From positions 1 to 5,494 of the forward strand of contig CALEIL010000507.1 in assembly GCA_937876435.1 (NCBI GenBank): a DNA stretch of 5,494 bases, read 5' to 3'. The translations under genes and the position numbers were made by a program. This document shows positions 1 through 5,494 of the stretch, one piece after another (position 1 is the stretch's first letter; the number at the start of each line of letters is the position of its first letter). The DNA comes from an uncultured Bacteroidota bacterium. Lineage in GTDB: Bacteria > Bacteroidota > Bacteroidia > Chitinophagales > Saprospiraceae. Below the pieces are notes generated by a model. It was not told the DNA's origin. It did no database searches and was given only the letters and a program-made list of their open reading frames with translations.

Positions 1-246
1 AAGAGTAGCGACTGTCCGGTTTGTCCTGTTTGCGAATCCACCAATAAAACAGGAGTGGGTTTTCTGGCATTATTTTCTGCTCCGGCCAGGAGAGCGTTGG
101 AACGGGAAGGAATATCTTCTCCACTGCGTCTGTCGGAATATACTGAAAAGGACGTTCTGAAACTTCACGGGATTGGTAAGACATCGATTCCCATCATGAA
201 CAGAGAACTCCAAAAAGCAGGATTGCAATTCAAAAGCATTAAATAA
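1..246 (+). CDS. Zinc-knuckle plus helix-hairpin-helix (RNAP alpha-CTD-like) small protein, 5' partial
   Basis: The reading frame is open from the first base to the TAA at 244-246, so the gene begins upstream of the window; the internal GTG at 55 is unlikely to be the true start because the open frame before it encodes a conserved-looking segment. The visible 81 residues begin with a CPVCPVC cluster (Cys at visible residues 5, 8 and 11), probably half of a metal-binding knuckle. A helical region follows, and then a helix-hairpin-helix core around visible residues 55-77 (LHGIGKTSIP), which resembles the C-terminal domain of the RNA polymerase alpha subunit. From memory, short Bacteroidota proteins carry an N-terminal CPxGH..CPxCPxC segment fused to this domain and are annotated as alpha-CTD-like or HHH proteins. 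The fold suggests nucleic-acid binding; the actual role is unknown. It ends 77 bp before the VOC gene with no clear terminator. Confidence 0.8.
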   Translation, partial: KSSDCPVCPVCESTNKTGVGFLALFSAPARRALEREGISSPLRLSEYTEKDVLKLHGIGKTSIPIMNRELQKAGLQFKSIK

Positions 247-291
247 GCTTTTCTTCACACGAATATTGATCTATAGAATGATATTTTTTGT

Positions 292-310
292 AAGTTGTAC
301 CGTACAAATT
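292..310. promoter_or_regulatory. Palindrome upstream of the VOC gene, candidate operator
   Basis: TTGTAC (295-300) and GTACAA (302-307) form a perfect 6-bp inverted repeat around one central C. The symmetry extends, after one mismatch (G294/A308), through A292-A293 and T309-T310, giving 8 of 9 matched positions per arm. It lies 13 bp before the VOC ATG and just after an AT-rich stretch (281-290) that loosely resembles the Bacteroidota -7 element TAnnTTTG with one imperfection; no good -33 TTTG box is present at the right spacing. The position suits a repressor operator near a transcription start or in the leader. The stem is too short and lacks a T-run, so it is not a convincing terminator for the upstream gene. 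The role is inferred only. Confidence 0.3.
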
Positions 311-323
311 CAAATCGGGCATC

Positions 324-788
324 ATGACAAATCAAGGTAAAAAATCTGATCATTCCAATGCTTCATCTGATACTCCAGCCAGAGTCACTGGGATCGGGGG
401 TATTTTCTTTTACTCCGATAATCCGGAGAGGACGAAGGAATGGTACGCCCAACATTTGGGACTCGAGGTCAATCAATATGGCTCGAGCTTTGAATTCAGG
501 AACGCCCACCGACCTGAGGAGATCAATTATCTGCAGTGGAGTCCATTCAGACAGGGTGATGAATATTTTGCCCCTTCAGGGAAGGATTTTATGATCAATT
601 ACCGGGTTCAGAATATTGAAAAACTCGTGGCCAATCTCAGAAATGAAGGGGTCACGATCCTGGATGATATTGAATCATTCGACTATGGAAAGTTTGTCCA
701 TATTATGGATGCGGATGGCAACAAAATTGAACTTTGGGAACCGATCGACAAGGTTTTCACAGAGATGGGCGGGAAGACGACAAAGTAA
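324..788 (+). CDS. VOC family (glyoxalase/bleomycin resistance/dioxygenase fold) protein
   Basis: This 154-residue protein has the two-module beta-alpha-beta-beta-beta layout of the vicinal oxygen chelate superfamily. Module 1 starts near residue 22 (GIGGIFFYSDNP, then a helix ending EWYAQHLGLEV). Module 2 starts near residue 88 (FMINYRVQNIEKLVANL) and closes with the typical DADGNKIELWEP turn and strand at 129-140. Length suits a single-domain VOC protein after a polar N-terminal tail of about 20 residues. Metal enzymes of the family usually have His/Glu ligands on the first strand of each module and a Glu near the end. Here the first-strand positions look like Gly25/Gly26 and Met90/Asn92, while Glu136 and His126 remain, so classical metal catalysis is doubtful. 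The substrate cannot be told. The ATG at 324 follows no Shine-Dalgarno sequence, which is normal for Bacteroidota. It is probably monocistronic or loosely linked to the upstream HHH gene. Confidence 0.85.
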   Translation: MTNQGKKSDHSNASSDTPARVTGIGGIFFYSDNPERTKEWYAQHLGLEVNQYGSSFEFRNAHRPEEINYLQWSPFRQGDEYFAPSGKDFMINYRVQNIEKLVANLRNEGVTILDDIESFDYGKFVHIMDADGNKIELWEPIDKVFTEMGGKTTK

Positions 789-1118
789 GGAGAATTTCTC
801 AATCCACTTGTGCCTGTCTCTTCTTCACTGGAATATTGCCTCGGACTCACCCATGATTTTTTCGGTCCAACAGATTTCGGAGTTCCAGAACGAAAATACG
901 GGAAGAAATCATATTGCTGGTCTCAGATTGATGCCCCGATGCTATCAGCCAGATATGAATTCATTTTCTGGTGCATCTGGGTGGAGGTTCTGGACGTAAT
1001 ATCCGGCAAGTAGAAAATTTTTAAAAAATTATTTGGAGGATTAAATCTTAATATAGGCCAATCCCTCTTTATCGTCTATTTTGCTCCCAATATTATTGAA
1101 TTTTAAATCGCAGCGTAG
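789..1118. other. Stretch without a convincing gene
   Basis: No segment here gives a recognisable protein on either strand. The frame of the VOC gene stays open for 74 codons after its stop (789-1010, TAG at 1011-1013), and another + frame is open to about 999, but neither has a recognisable motif or good start context. From about 1014 the DNA becomes AT-rich, with runs of A and T at 1014-1030, and has stops in all three + frames by 1106. It is probably a mixture of untranslated DNA and decayed coding sequence connected with the remnant at 1119-1256. No terminator hairpin followed by a T-run was found after the VOC stop. Confidence 0.45.
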
Positions 1119-1256
1119 AACGCTTTAGCTCCGGCCGAACTTTCTGATCGGGTCAACGAATGGCAGACTCTGAATTTTTTTAGTGTGGGGATATTTGGGG
1201 CCGTTTCTATTGCTCTGATTCCAGTATATATGAAGCTGTTTATTCTGAGAGGGTAA
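1119..1256 (+). pseudogene. C-terminal remnant of a membrane protein, possibly a transporter
   Basis: Between an in-frame TAG (1116-1118) and a TAA (1254-1256) there are 45 codons. They read as a short polar stretch (APAELSDRVNEWQTL), one strongly hydrophobic helix of about 20 residues (SVGIFGAVSIALIPVYM), then a short tail with Lys and Arg (KLFILRG). This is how the last loop, last transmembrane helix and cytoplasmic tail of a multi-pass transporter look. The only starts in the frame are a GTG at 1185 and an ATG at 1230; the first would leave a 23-residue single-helix peptide and the second only 8 residues. Upstream sequence is interrupted by stops at 1104-1106 and 1116-1118. I infer a 3' relic left by deletion and mutation. 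Transporter family cannot be assigned with confidence; an MFS or POT-type carrier is a guess. The alternative is a genuine tiny membrane peptide started at GTG 1185. Confidence 0.35.
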
Positions 1257-1329
1257 TTTATCAGGACAGATTCAAAAAAGAAAAATCGTATATTTCGGAA
1301 GTAATTTCAAAAAAATCAAACCGGAAAAA

Positions 1330-1650
1330 ATGATCATGACCACAACGCCAAGTATCGATGGCAAACAAATTACTGAATACCGTGGGATAGTGACGGGTGA
1401 AGCGATCATGGGGGCTAACGCTTTCAAAGATTTATTCGCAGGTATCCGCGATCTGGTAGGAGGACGGTCAGCCACCTACGAAAGAGAATTGCAACGGGCC
1501 AGGGAAATCGCGCTGGATGAACTCGAACAATGGGCACTGGAACTCGGAGCAAACGCTGTGGTCGGGATAGACCTGGATTACGAGGTACTCGGTGGATCCA
1601 ATGGCATGCTGATGGTTTCGGCCAGTGGTACAGCTGTGGTGGTAAGGTGA
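1330..1650 (+). CDS. YbjQ/UPF0145 family protein (putative heavy-metal-binding domain)
   Basis: The 106-residue product matches what I know of Escherichia coli YbjQ almost end to end: TTTPSIDGKQITEYRGIVTGE at residues 4-24, then MGANAFKDLFAGIRDLVGGR (27-46), a charged helix with RELQRAREIALDEL, then GANAVVGIDLDYE and a closing LMVSASGTAVVV. Length equals the family norm. The family (Pfam YbjQ_1) forms small pentameric oligomers; the heavy-metal-binding label is an inference in databases and there are no cysteines here to support it. ATG at 1330 is chosen because the residues before TTTP then align in number with E. coli; ATG at 1336 is possible. The leader is A-rich (AAACCGGAAAAA). Its TGA overlaps the GTG start of the next gene by 4 bp, so the two are probably co-transcribed and translationally coupled. 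Confidence 0.92.
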   Translation: MIMTTTPSIDGKQITEYRGIVTGEAIMGANAFKDLFAGIRDLVGGRSATYERELQRAREIALDELEQWALELGANAVVGIDLDYEVLGGSNGMLMVSASGTAVVVR

Positions 1651-2657
1651 CAAATTTCAAATCTTTGAATTCGAGCGAGCAATTTATTTTATGTTGCGAT
1701 TGGGGAACTTCTTCCTTCCGGTTGCAATTGGTGGATCGGAATACAAGGCGTGTTGTAAATCGGATATCCACCTATGAAGGCGCTTCGGTAATCTACGATG
1801 AATGGAAAAAGACTGATTCGAAGAATCCTGAAGAAAGGATCGCTCATTTCTACGATCTGATTCGGAAGCATATCGCTATCCTGTCCCAAATGACCGATTT
1901 GAATCTTTCACAAATTCCAGTCGTCATTTCGGGAATGGCTTCCTCCTCAATCGGTATGAAAGAATTGCCCTACGCGACGGTCCCATTTGGTCTTGATGGG
2001 AAAGGGATATTCACCGACAGGTTTCGGGCTGTGGACGGCAGAGAAATTATCCTGGTTTCAGGGCTCCGCACTGAAACAGATGTGATGCGAGGGGAAGAGG
2101 TTCAACTGATCGGTCTGGAACCCATCGTCCGGAAATTTGAAAAGACCTTTTCTCAGGTTGTCATATTGTTACCGGGGACACATTCCAAACACGTCTTTAT
2201 CCGACACAATCAAGTAATTGATTTCACTACATCCCTGACGGGTGAACTATTTCAACTACTGAGTACCAACGGATTGCTCAGACAGTCCGTTGTGAGATCA
2301 AACCAACCGGCCAATGAGGTAGGTTGGAGGTTTTTCAGACAAGGAGTTCGATACTCGGACCAAAAACCGTTATTACAATCCCTGTTCAGCGTACGAACGA
2401 ACGATTTATTTGCAAAAATCTCCCCTGAGGATAACTACCACTATATGAGTGGGTTGTTGATAGGATATGAACTGAAAGATCTGAGAAAACAGGAAAATAC
2501 TCAATTTATATTGTGTTGCCCGGAGCATCTGGCGCCTTTCTATGAAAACGCCATCGACGAACTGGGATTGTCCAACCGTACTTTTAGCGAGAGCCCCGCG
2601 AACTTCAATCAATACATGGTAGAGGCACAAATTAAGATCCTCGATCGATTTTTATAA
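1647..2657 (+). CDS. dgoK: 2-dehydro-3-deoxygalactonokinase (DgoK family)
   Basis: DgoK uses ATP to phosphorylate 2-keto-3-deoxygalactonate to the 6-phosphate in the cytoplasm (DeLey-Doudoroff galactonate pathway); the next step would be KDPGal aldolase, which is not in the window. The family's blocks appear in order: DWGTSSFR (residues 18-25, phosphate-binding loop of the sugar-kinase/actin fold), SGM..S.G..E.PYA (95-110), DVMRGEEVQLIG (145-156), LPGTHSK (175-181), TGELF (198-202), LFSVR and SGLLIGYEL (from 268). The product is 336 residues, somewhat longer than the roughly 290 of E. coli DgoK, mainly from insertions in the N-terminal half. The GTG at 1647-1649 is chosen because the longer open frame (from 1530) lies inside ybjQ and is not family-like, and no ATG occurs before the first motif; GTG overlaps the ybjQ TGA as GTGA. 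The substrate could be a related 2-keto-3-deoxy acid rather than the galactonate form. Confidence 0.9.
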   Translation: MTNFKSLNSSEQFILCCDWGTSSFRLQLVDRNTRRVVNRISTYEGASVIYDEWKKTDSKNPEERIAHFYDLIRKHIAILSQMTDLNLSQIPVVISGMASSSIGMKELPYATVPFGLDGKGIFTDRFRAVDGREIILVSGLRTETDVMRGEEVQLIGLEPIVRKFEKTFSQVVILLPGTHSKHVFIRHNQVIDFTTSLTGELFQLLSTNGLLRQSVVRSNQPANEVGWRFFRQGVRYSDQKPLLQSLFSVRTNDLFAKISPEDNYHYMSGLLIGYELKDLRKQENTQFILCCPEHLAPFYENAIDELGLSNRTFSESPANFNQYMVEAQIKILDRFL

Positions 2658-2744
2658 AAATCATGCCTATATTAGACAATTATACACCTGGATTCTCCGG
2701 ATCGGGACATGAAGCAATATAGATACGTTATAATCAGATTATCA

Positions 2745-4388
2745 ATGAAATATTTACTTGGAATAGTTTTCCTGATGTGTGGGATCACATTAACTACAGC
2801 CCAAAATCAAGCTCTTCAAGATAGGGGAACGGTCAATGTCAGGCAAAAATCCAGATCGAATCCCAATGAAATCGGACGCCTCAAAGTGGATATTTCAGGT
2901 AACGAATCACGGCCGGTTAAGGAAAAGAAAAAGGTTCATTACAGAGATTTTGGAGCTCTGGGTGATGGCGTCACGGACGATATCGATGCCATTGTCGCAG
3001 CTCATGAATACGCCAATAAGCACGGGCTCGAGGTGGAAGCAGATGAGGGAGCAACCTATTATATAGGAGGCAAAGACCGGACCGCCCTAATTCAAACCAA
3101 TACCGATTTTGGAAACGCTTCCTTTATCATCGACGACAGGAATGTGGACAATCGGAATGCTTCCGTGTTTCTGGTGAGTTCCAATCTCGAACCCTTTGAA
3201 ATCGAGTCGATCACTTCACTCAAGCGGAATCAACAAAAAATTGACGTATCACTACCGGGCCCGTGTCTCATTTCGGTTACCAATTCTCACGTAAAACATT
3301 ATATCCGGTATGGCCTCAATCAAAACAACGGGTCCTCCCAAACCGATATTTTTGCCGTGGATAAAAACGGAAATGTGGATATGGATGCCCCCATTGTTTG
3401 GGACTTTGACCAGATCACCGAAATCTCAGCCAGGCCCATCGATGAAAAGACGCTTACGATTACCGGCGGTCACTTTACCACCATTGCCAATCAGGCCGAA
3501 TCAAAATACACCTATTATAGCCGGAATATTGCCATCACCCGGTCCAATGTGGTGGTAGATAGTCTGAAGCATGTGATTACGGGTGAAGGAGACCAGGGTG
3601 CCCCTTACGGTGGGTTTATCACGGTCAGCTCATGCGCGTACGTGACCGTGAAAAATACCATTTTGACGGGCCACAAAACTTACCAAACGATTGGTTCGGC
3701 CGGAAAACCGGTTTCGATGGGGAGTTATGATATTTCTGTCGGCAAGGCAATCAATGTGTCCTTTATAAATTGCCACCAGACCAATGATATCAATGACCGG
3801 ACCTATTGGGGGATCATTGGATCCAATTACAGCAAAAATCTTCTGTACGACCGGTGCGTTTTTTCGCGATTTGACGCCCACAAGGGAGTGGCCAATGCCA
3901 CCATCCGCAATTCAACGCTGGGACATATGGGCATCAATGCCATAGGGAGTGGAACGTTTACCATAGAAAACAGTACAATTCGGGGACGCACTATGATCAA
4001 CCTGAGATCCGATTACGGGAGTACCTGGCAGGGAGATTTGATAATCAGGAATTGTACCTTCGTGCCTTCAAACGGGGCGTCTGTCTCCGCCAATCTGATA
4101 GGTGGTTCGTATTCGGGTCAGCATGATTTTGGATATACGTGTTATATGCCCGAAACAATCCTCATCGAAAATCTTGTGATAGATGACTCCAATCATCCTG
4201 AAGATTATCAGGGGGTAGCTGTTTTTTCCAATTTTAATTCCAATATGGCCGATGACTCCTACGAAGAAAAGTATCCTTATGTAAAAACTCAACAGGTCAT
4301 CCTTAAAAACATAACTACAGCTAGTGGAAAACCACTGAGAGTCAGCGATAACCACTATATGTTCAAAGACGTGAAAATCGTAAGATAA
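2745..4388 (+). CDS. Secreted right-handed parallel beta-helix protein (pectate lyase 3 superfamily)
   Basis: The ATG at 2745 gives a textbook signal peptide (MKYLLGIVFLMCGITLTTA, cleavage before QNQ), so it is preferred over the in-frame ATG at 2709, which would add 12 residues. The mature protein has a linker rich in charge, then the hallmark entry motif of pectate_lyase_3 proteins, DFGALGDGVTDD (residues 68-79), followed by a helix (AIVAAHEYANKHG) and a strand of the first coil. From about residue 290 to the end there are repeated short strands with N, T, I and V ladders (for example VTVKNTI, ATIRNST, FTIENST, LIIRNCT), typical of beta-helix coils. Candidate active residues in a dense polar stretch are Asp377, His379, His394, Arg421, Asp423 and Tyr424, a guess from pattern. 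No T9SS C-terminal sorting domain and no lipobox are seen, so it is probably periplasmic or released. Likely a polysaccharide lyase or glycosidase; substrate unknown. It starts 87 bp after dgoK. Confidence 0.85.
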   Translation: MKYLLGIVFLMCGITLTTAQNQALQDRGTVNVRQKSRSNPNEIGRLKVDISGNESRPVKEKKKVHYRDFGALGDGVTDDIDAIVAAHEYANKHGLEVEADEGATYYIGGKDRTALIQTNTDFGNASFIIDDRNVDNRNASVFLVSSNLEPFEIESITSLKRNQQKIDVSLPGPCLISVTNSHVKHYIRYGLNQNNGSSQTDIFAVDKNGNVDMDAPIVWDFDQITEISARPIDEKTLTITGGHFTTIANQAESKYTYYSRNIAITRSNVVVDSLKHVITGEGDQGAPYGGFITVSSCAYVTVKNTILTGHKTYQTIGSAGKPVSMGSYDISVGKAINVSFINCHQTNDINDRTYWGIIGSNYSKNLLYDRCVFSRFDAHKGVANATIRNSTLGHMGINAIGSGTFTIENSTIRGRTMINLRSDYGSTWQGDLIIRNCTFVPSNGASVSANLIGGSYSGQHDFGYTCYMPETILIENLVIDDSNHPEDYQGVAVFSNFNSNMADDSYEEKYPYVKTQQVILKNITTASGKPLRVSDNHYMFKDVKIVR

Positions 4389-4572
4389 TCGGATAAGACC
4401 CCGGCCCATGAACGAAATATTATGAATTCTCCCCTCCGGCTATTTTACTTTTTAGAAATAATTGGCTGAAATAGTATCGGAAATTAGCCCAATATTATTA
4501 GAGTCGAAACCCGATTGCCTCTATTTTTATTAAACTTTTGACCTTCATAATATTGATCGAATTCAGGACGGT

Positions 4573-5097
4573 ATGCCACAAAATCGTACAAAGGCATTTT
4601 TGAAGCAGTTGTACTACAACAATTATCCCGTGCTGTTGCGATATGGGGTCAAACTGGTGGGTGATCGCCCATTGGTCAAGGATGTCATTCAGTCCCTGTT
4701 TTTACGATTTTTTGAAAACAATACCGACCTGACCGGGCACCCCGCCCCCGATGCATACGTTGTCAAGTCTTTTCGCAGGGCTTTATTGCGGAATATTCAG
4801 GTACTGAACCTCGTTGATTACACAGTACCAGAGAAGATGGGAACGGGTTTCATCCAGTATTCGCATGAGGATTTGTGGATTCAGGAAGAAGAGACCGCAC
4901 ACCACAAAAATAAGGTACTGGATATATTAAATTCCTTATCCGACCGGCAGAGAGAAATAGTGTGGCTCCACTATTACGAAGAGAAATCTTATCAGGAAAT
5001 TGCAGAGATCCTGGACATTAATTACCAATCCGTATTGAATAATCTCCAACGAGCCTTCCGGAAAATAAGGTCCGTTTATCCCGACGGTATCCGTTGA
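4573..5097 (+). CDS. RNA polymerase ECF-type sigma-70 factor
   Basis: The 174-residue protein has the two domains of extracytoplasmic-function sigma factors. Region 2 spans about residues 10-75 (LLRYGVKLVGD, then the core-binding helix DVIQSLFLRFFENN). After a linker rich in Glu at about 98-110 comes region 4, beginning LSDRQREIVWLHYYEEKSYQEI and ending with the recognition helix NYQSVLNNLQRAFRKIR (150-166), a helix-turn-helix for the -35 box. Length is typical. It directs core polymerase to a limited promoter set and is probably held inactive by the FecR-like product of the following gene, 110 bp downstream. In Bacteroidota such pairs usually answer to a TonB-dependent outer-membrane receptor encoded next to them. 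The 184-bp gap before it, AT-rich and with no clear terminator, probably holds its promoter; a TTTTG at 4536 and TAATATTG at 4548 resemble the two Bacteroidota boxes but are too close together to be a normal promoter. Confidence 0.92.
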   Translation: MPQNRTKAFLKQLYYNNYPVLLRYGVKLVGDRPLVKDVIQSLFLRFFENNTDLTGHPAPDAYVVKSFRRALLRNIQVLNLVDYTVPEKMGTGFIQYSHEDLWIQEEETAHHKNKVLDILNSLSDRQREIVWLHYYEEKSYQEIAEILDINYQSVLNNLQRAFRKIRSVYPDGIR

Positions 5098-5116
5098 GTG
5101 ATGCCCTAGGAATCAC
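5098..5116 (+). other. Small hairpin directly after the sigma-factor stop codon
   Basis: GTGATGCC (5098-5105) pairs with GGAATCAC (5109-5116) around a CTA loop: seven base pairs with one G-A mismatch. It begins at the base after the TGA of the sigma gene and lies about 90 bp before the anti-sigma ATG. There is no T-run immediately after it; TTTTC occurs at about 5120 and ATTTTTAAA at about 5130. It could be a weak attenuator, an RNA-processing or stability element that sets the sigma to anti-sigma ratio, or chance. Confidence 0.35.
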
Positions 5117-5207
5117 ACCATTTTCAATTATTTTTAAAATATTCTCCCTGGAGTGAGTATAAATCATATCCTGTTTCCCTTATACATACAAATTGCAGAT
5201 ACAAAAT

Positions 5208-5494
5208 ATGGAGCCAAACAATCATTTGTTGGAAAGCTTATTGAAAAATTTCCGGTTGAAACCATGGGTGGAAGAAGGTGAGCACGAAGCCTATTGGTCG
5301 TCCTGGATGGAAGAACATCCCGAGGATCTGGAAATCCTGGAGGATGCCAGGGCTATGATCCGTGGTCTTCCGGTACACGTAGATGAAATACCAGGGCAGG
5401 AAATCGACCAGAGTTTTGACGAACTAAGTCATAAATTGCAAGAAGTCAACACGAGTCCCAATAACCCTCAGGTGGTTTCGTCCAATTTTGTACT
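5208..5494 (+). CDS. FecR-family anti-sigma factor, 3' partial
   Basis: From ATG 5208 the frame stays open to the window edge, giving 95 residues. The start MEPNNHLLESLLKN is followed by an acidic helical domain with the signature of FecR N-termini: a spaced pair of Trp in EAYWSSWMEEHPED and then EILEDARAMIRGLP. This cytoplasmic domain (Pfam DUF4880-like) binds the sigma factor. The membrane helix and periplasmic FecR domain that would contact the TonB-dependent receptor lie beyond the edge and cannot be seen. Position directly after an ECF sigma gene on the same strand supports the call. The 110-bp spacer is longer than in tightly coupled pairs and carries a hairpin. No Shine-Dalgarno sequence; the leader just before the ATG is A-rich (ATACAAAAT), as usual for this phylum. 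Confidence 0.82.
   Translation, partial: MEPNNHLLESLLKNFRLKPWVEEGEHEAYWSSWMEEHPEDLEILEDARAMIRGLPVHVDEIPGQEIDQSFDELSHKLQEVNTSPNNPQVVSSNFV

Noticed and set aside
790..800. Palindrome GAGAA-T-TTCTC after the VOC stop
   Set aside because: The one-base loop cannot form a stable RNA hairpin, and so short a repeat is expected by chance.
616..999. 127-codon open frame overlapping the VOC gene
   Set aside because: The first half is an out-of-frame shadow of the VOC gene and the rest shows no recognisable motif.
1530..1646. Possible longer N-terminus for DgoK
   Set aside because: It lies inside the well-matched ybjQ gene in another frame and is unlike any kinase N-terminus; the first family motif follows soon after GTG 1647.
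1424..1771. 115-codon minus-strand frame
   Set aside because: It is antisense to ybjQ and dgoK, both of which have strong family matches.
4068..4409. 113-codon minus-strand frame
   Set aside because: It is antisense to the beta-helix gene, with no family resemblance and no separate promoter context.
4461..4493. Imperfect hairpin ATTGGCT / AGCCCAAT as terminator of the beta-helix gene
   Set aside because: The stem has a bulge, the loop is 18 bases and no T-run follows; it is also more than 70 bp past the stop codon.
1086..4499. 12-base repeat CCCAATATTATT at 1086-1097 and 4488-4499, both intergenic
   Set aside because: About one 12-base match is expected by chance in a window of this size, and the flanks do not align.
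4536..4555. TTTTG and TAATATTG as a Bacteroidota promoter for the sigma gene
   Set aside because: The boxes are only 7 bases apart, whereas about 20 are expected between the -33 and -7 elements, so it was not listed as a promoter.

Overview
The window looks like chromosome of a Bacteroidota bacterium, perhaps a free-living Cytophagales-type lineage; this is an inference from gene content. The evidence is an ECF sigma factor followed by a FecR-type anti-sigma start, a short CPxCPxC plus helix-hairpin-helix protein of a kind I associate with this phylum, the absence of Shine-Dalgarno sites before most starts, and moderate GC with AT-rich intergenic DNA. All recognisable genes lie on the + strand. 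I see no rRNA, tRNA, CRISPR array, insertion sequence or phage gene.

Layout: (1) The 3' part of a small zinc-knuckle/helix-hairpin-helix protein, cut by the left edge, ends at 246. (2) A VOC (glyoxalase/bleomycin-resistance fold) protein lies at 324-788, with a palindrome just upstream. (3) From 789 to 1329 there is no convincing intact gene. Part of it (1119-1256) reads as the C-terminal end of a membrane protein with no start, probably the remnant of a lost transporter. (4) A YbjQ/UPF0145 protein (1330-1650) overlaps by 4 bp the GTG start of a DgoK-family 2-dehydro-3-deoxygalactonokinase (1647-2657). (5) A secreted right-handed beta-helix protein of the pectate-lyase-3 superfamily follows (2745-4388). 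(6) After a 184-bp gap comes an ECF sigma-70 factor (4573-5097), a small hairpin, and the first 95 codons of a FecR-like anti-sigma factor that runs off the right edge.

How they may work together: the secreted beta-helix protein could act on a uronic-acid or other acidic polysaccharide, and DgoK phosphorylates a 2-keto-3-deoxy sugar acid of the type produced when uronates or galactonate are broken down. In this phylum an ECF sigma/FecR pair is commonly followed by SusC/SusD-like outer-membrane genes that import glycans. The right half of the window may therefore be the edge of a polysaccharide-utilisation locus, but no SusC/D, isomerase, dehydratase or aldolase is visible here, so this remains an inference. 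The left half (HHH protein, VOC, YbjQ) looks like unrelated housekeeping or accessory genes. I found no strong evidence for a wholly new system. The most checkable oddities are the YbjQ-DgoK coupling, the transporter remnant, the VOC protein that seems to lack metal ligands, and the hairpin between sigma and anti-sigma genes.
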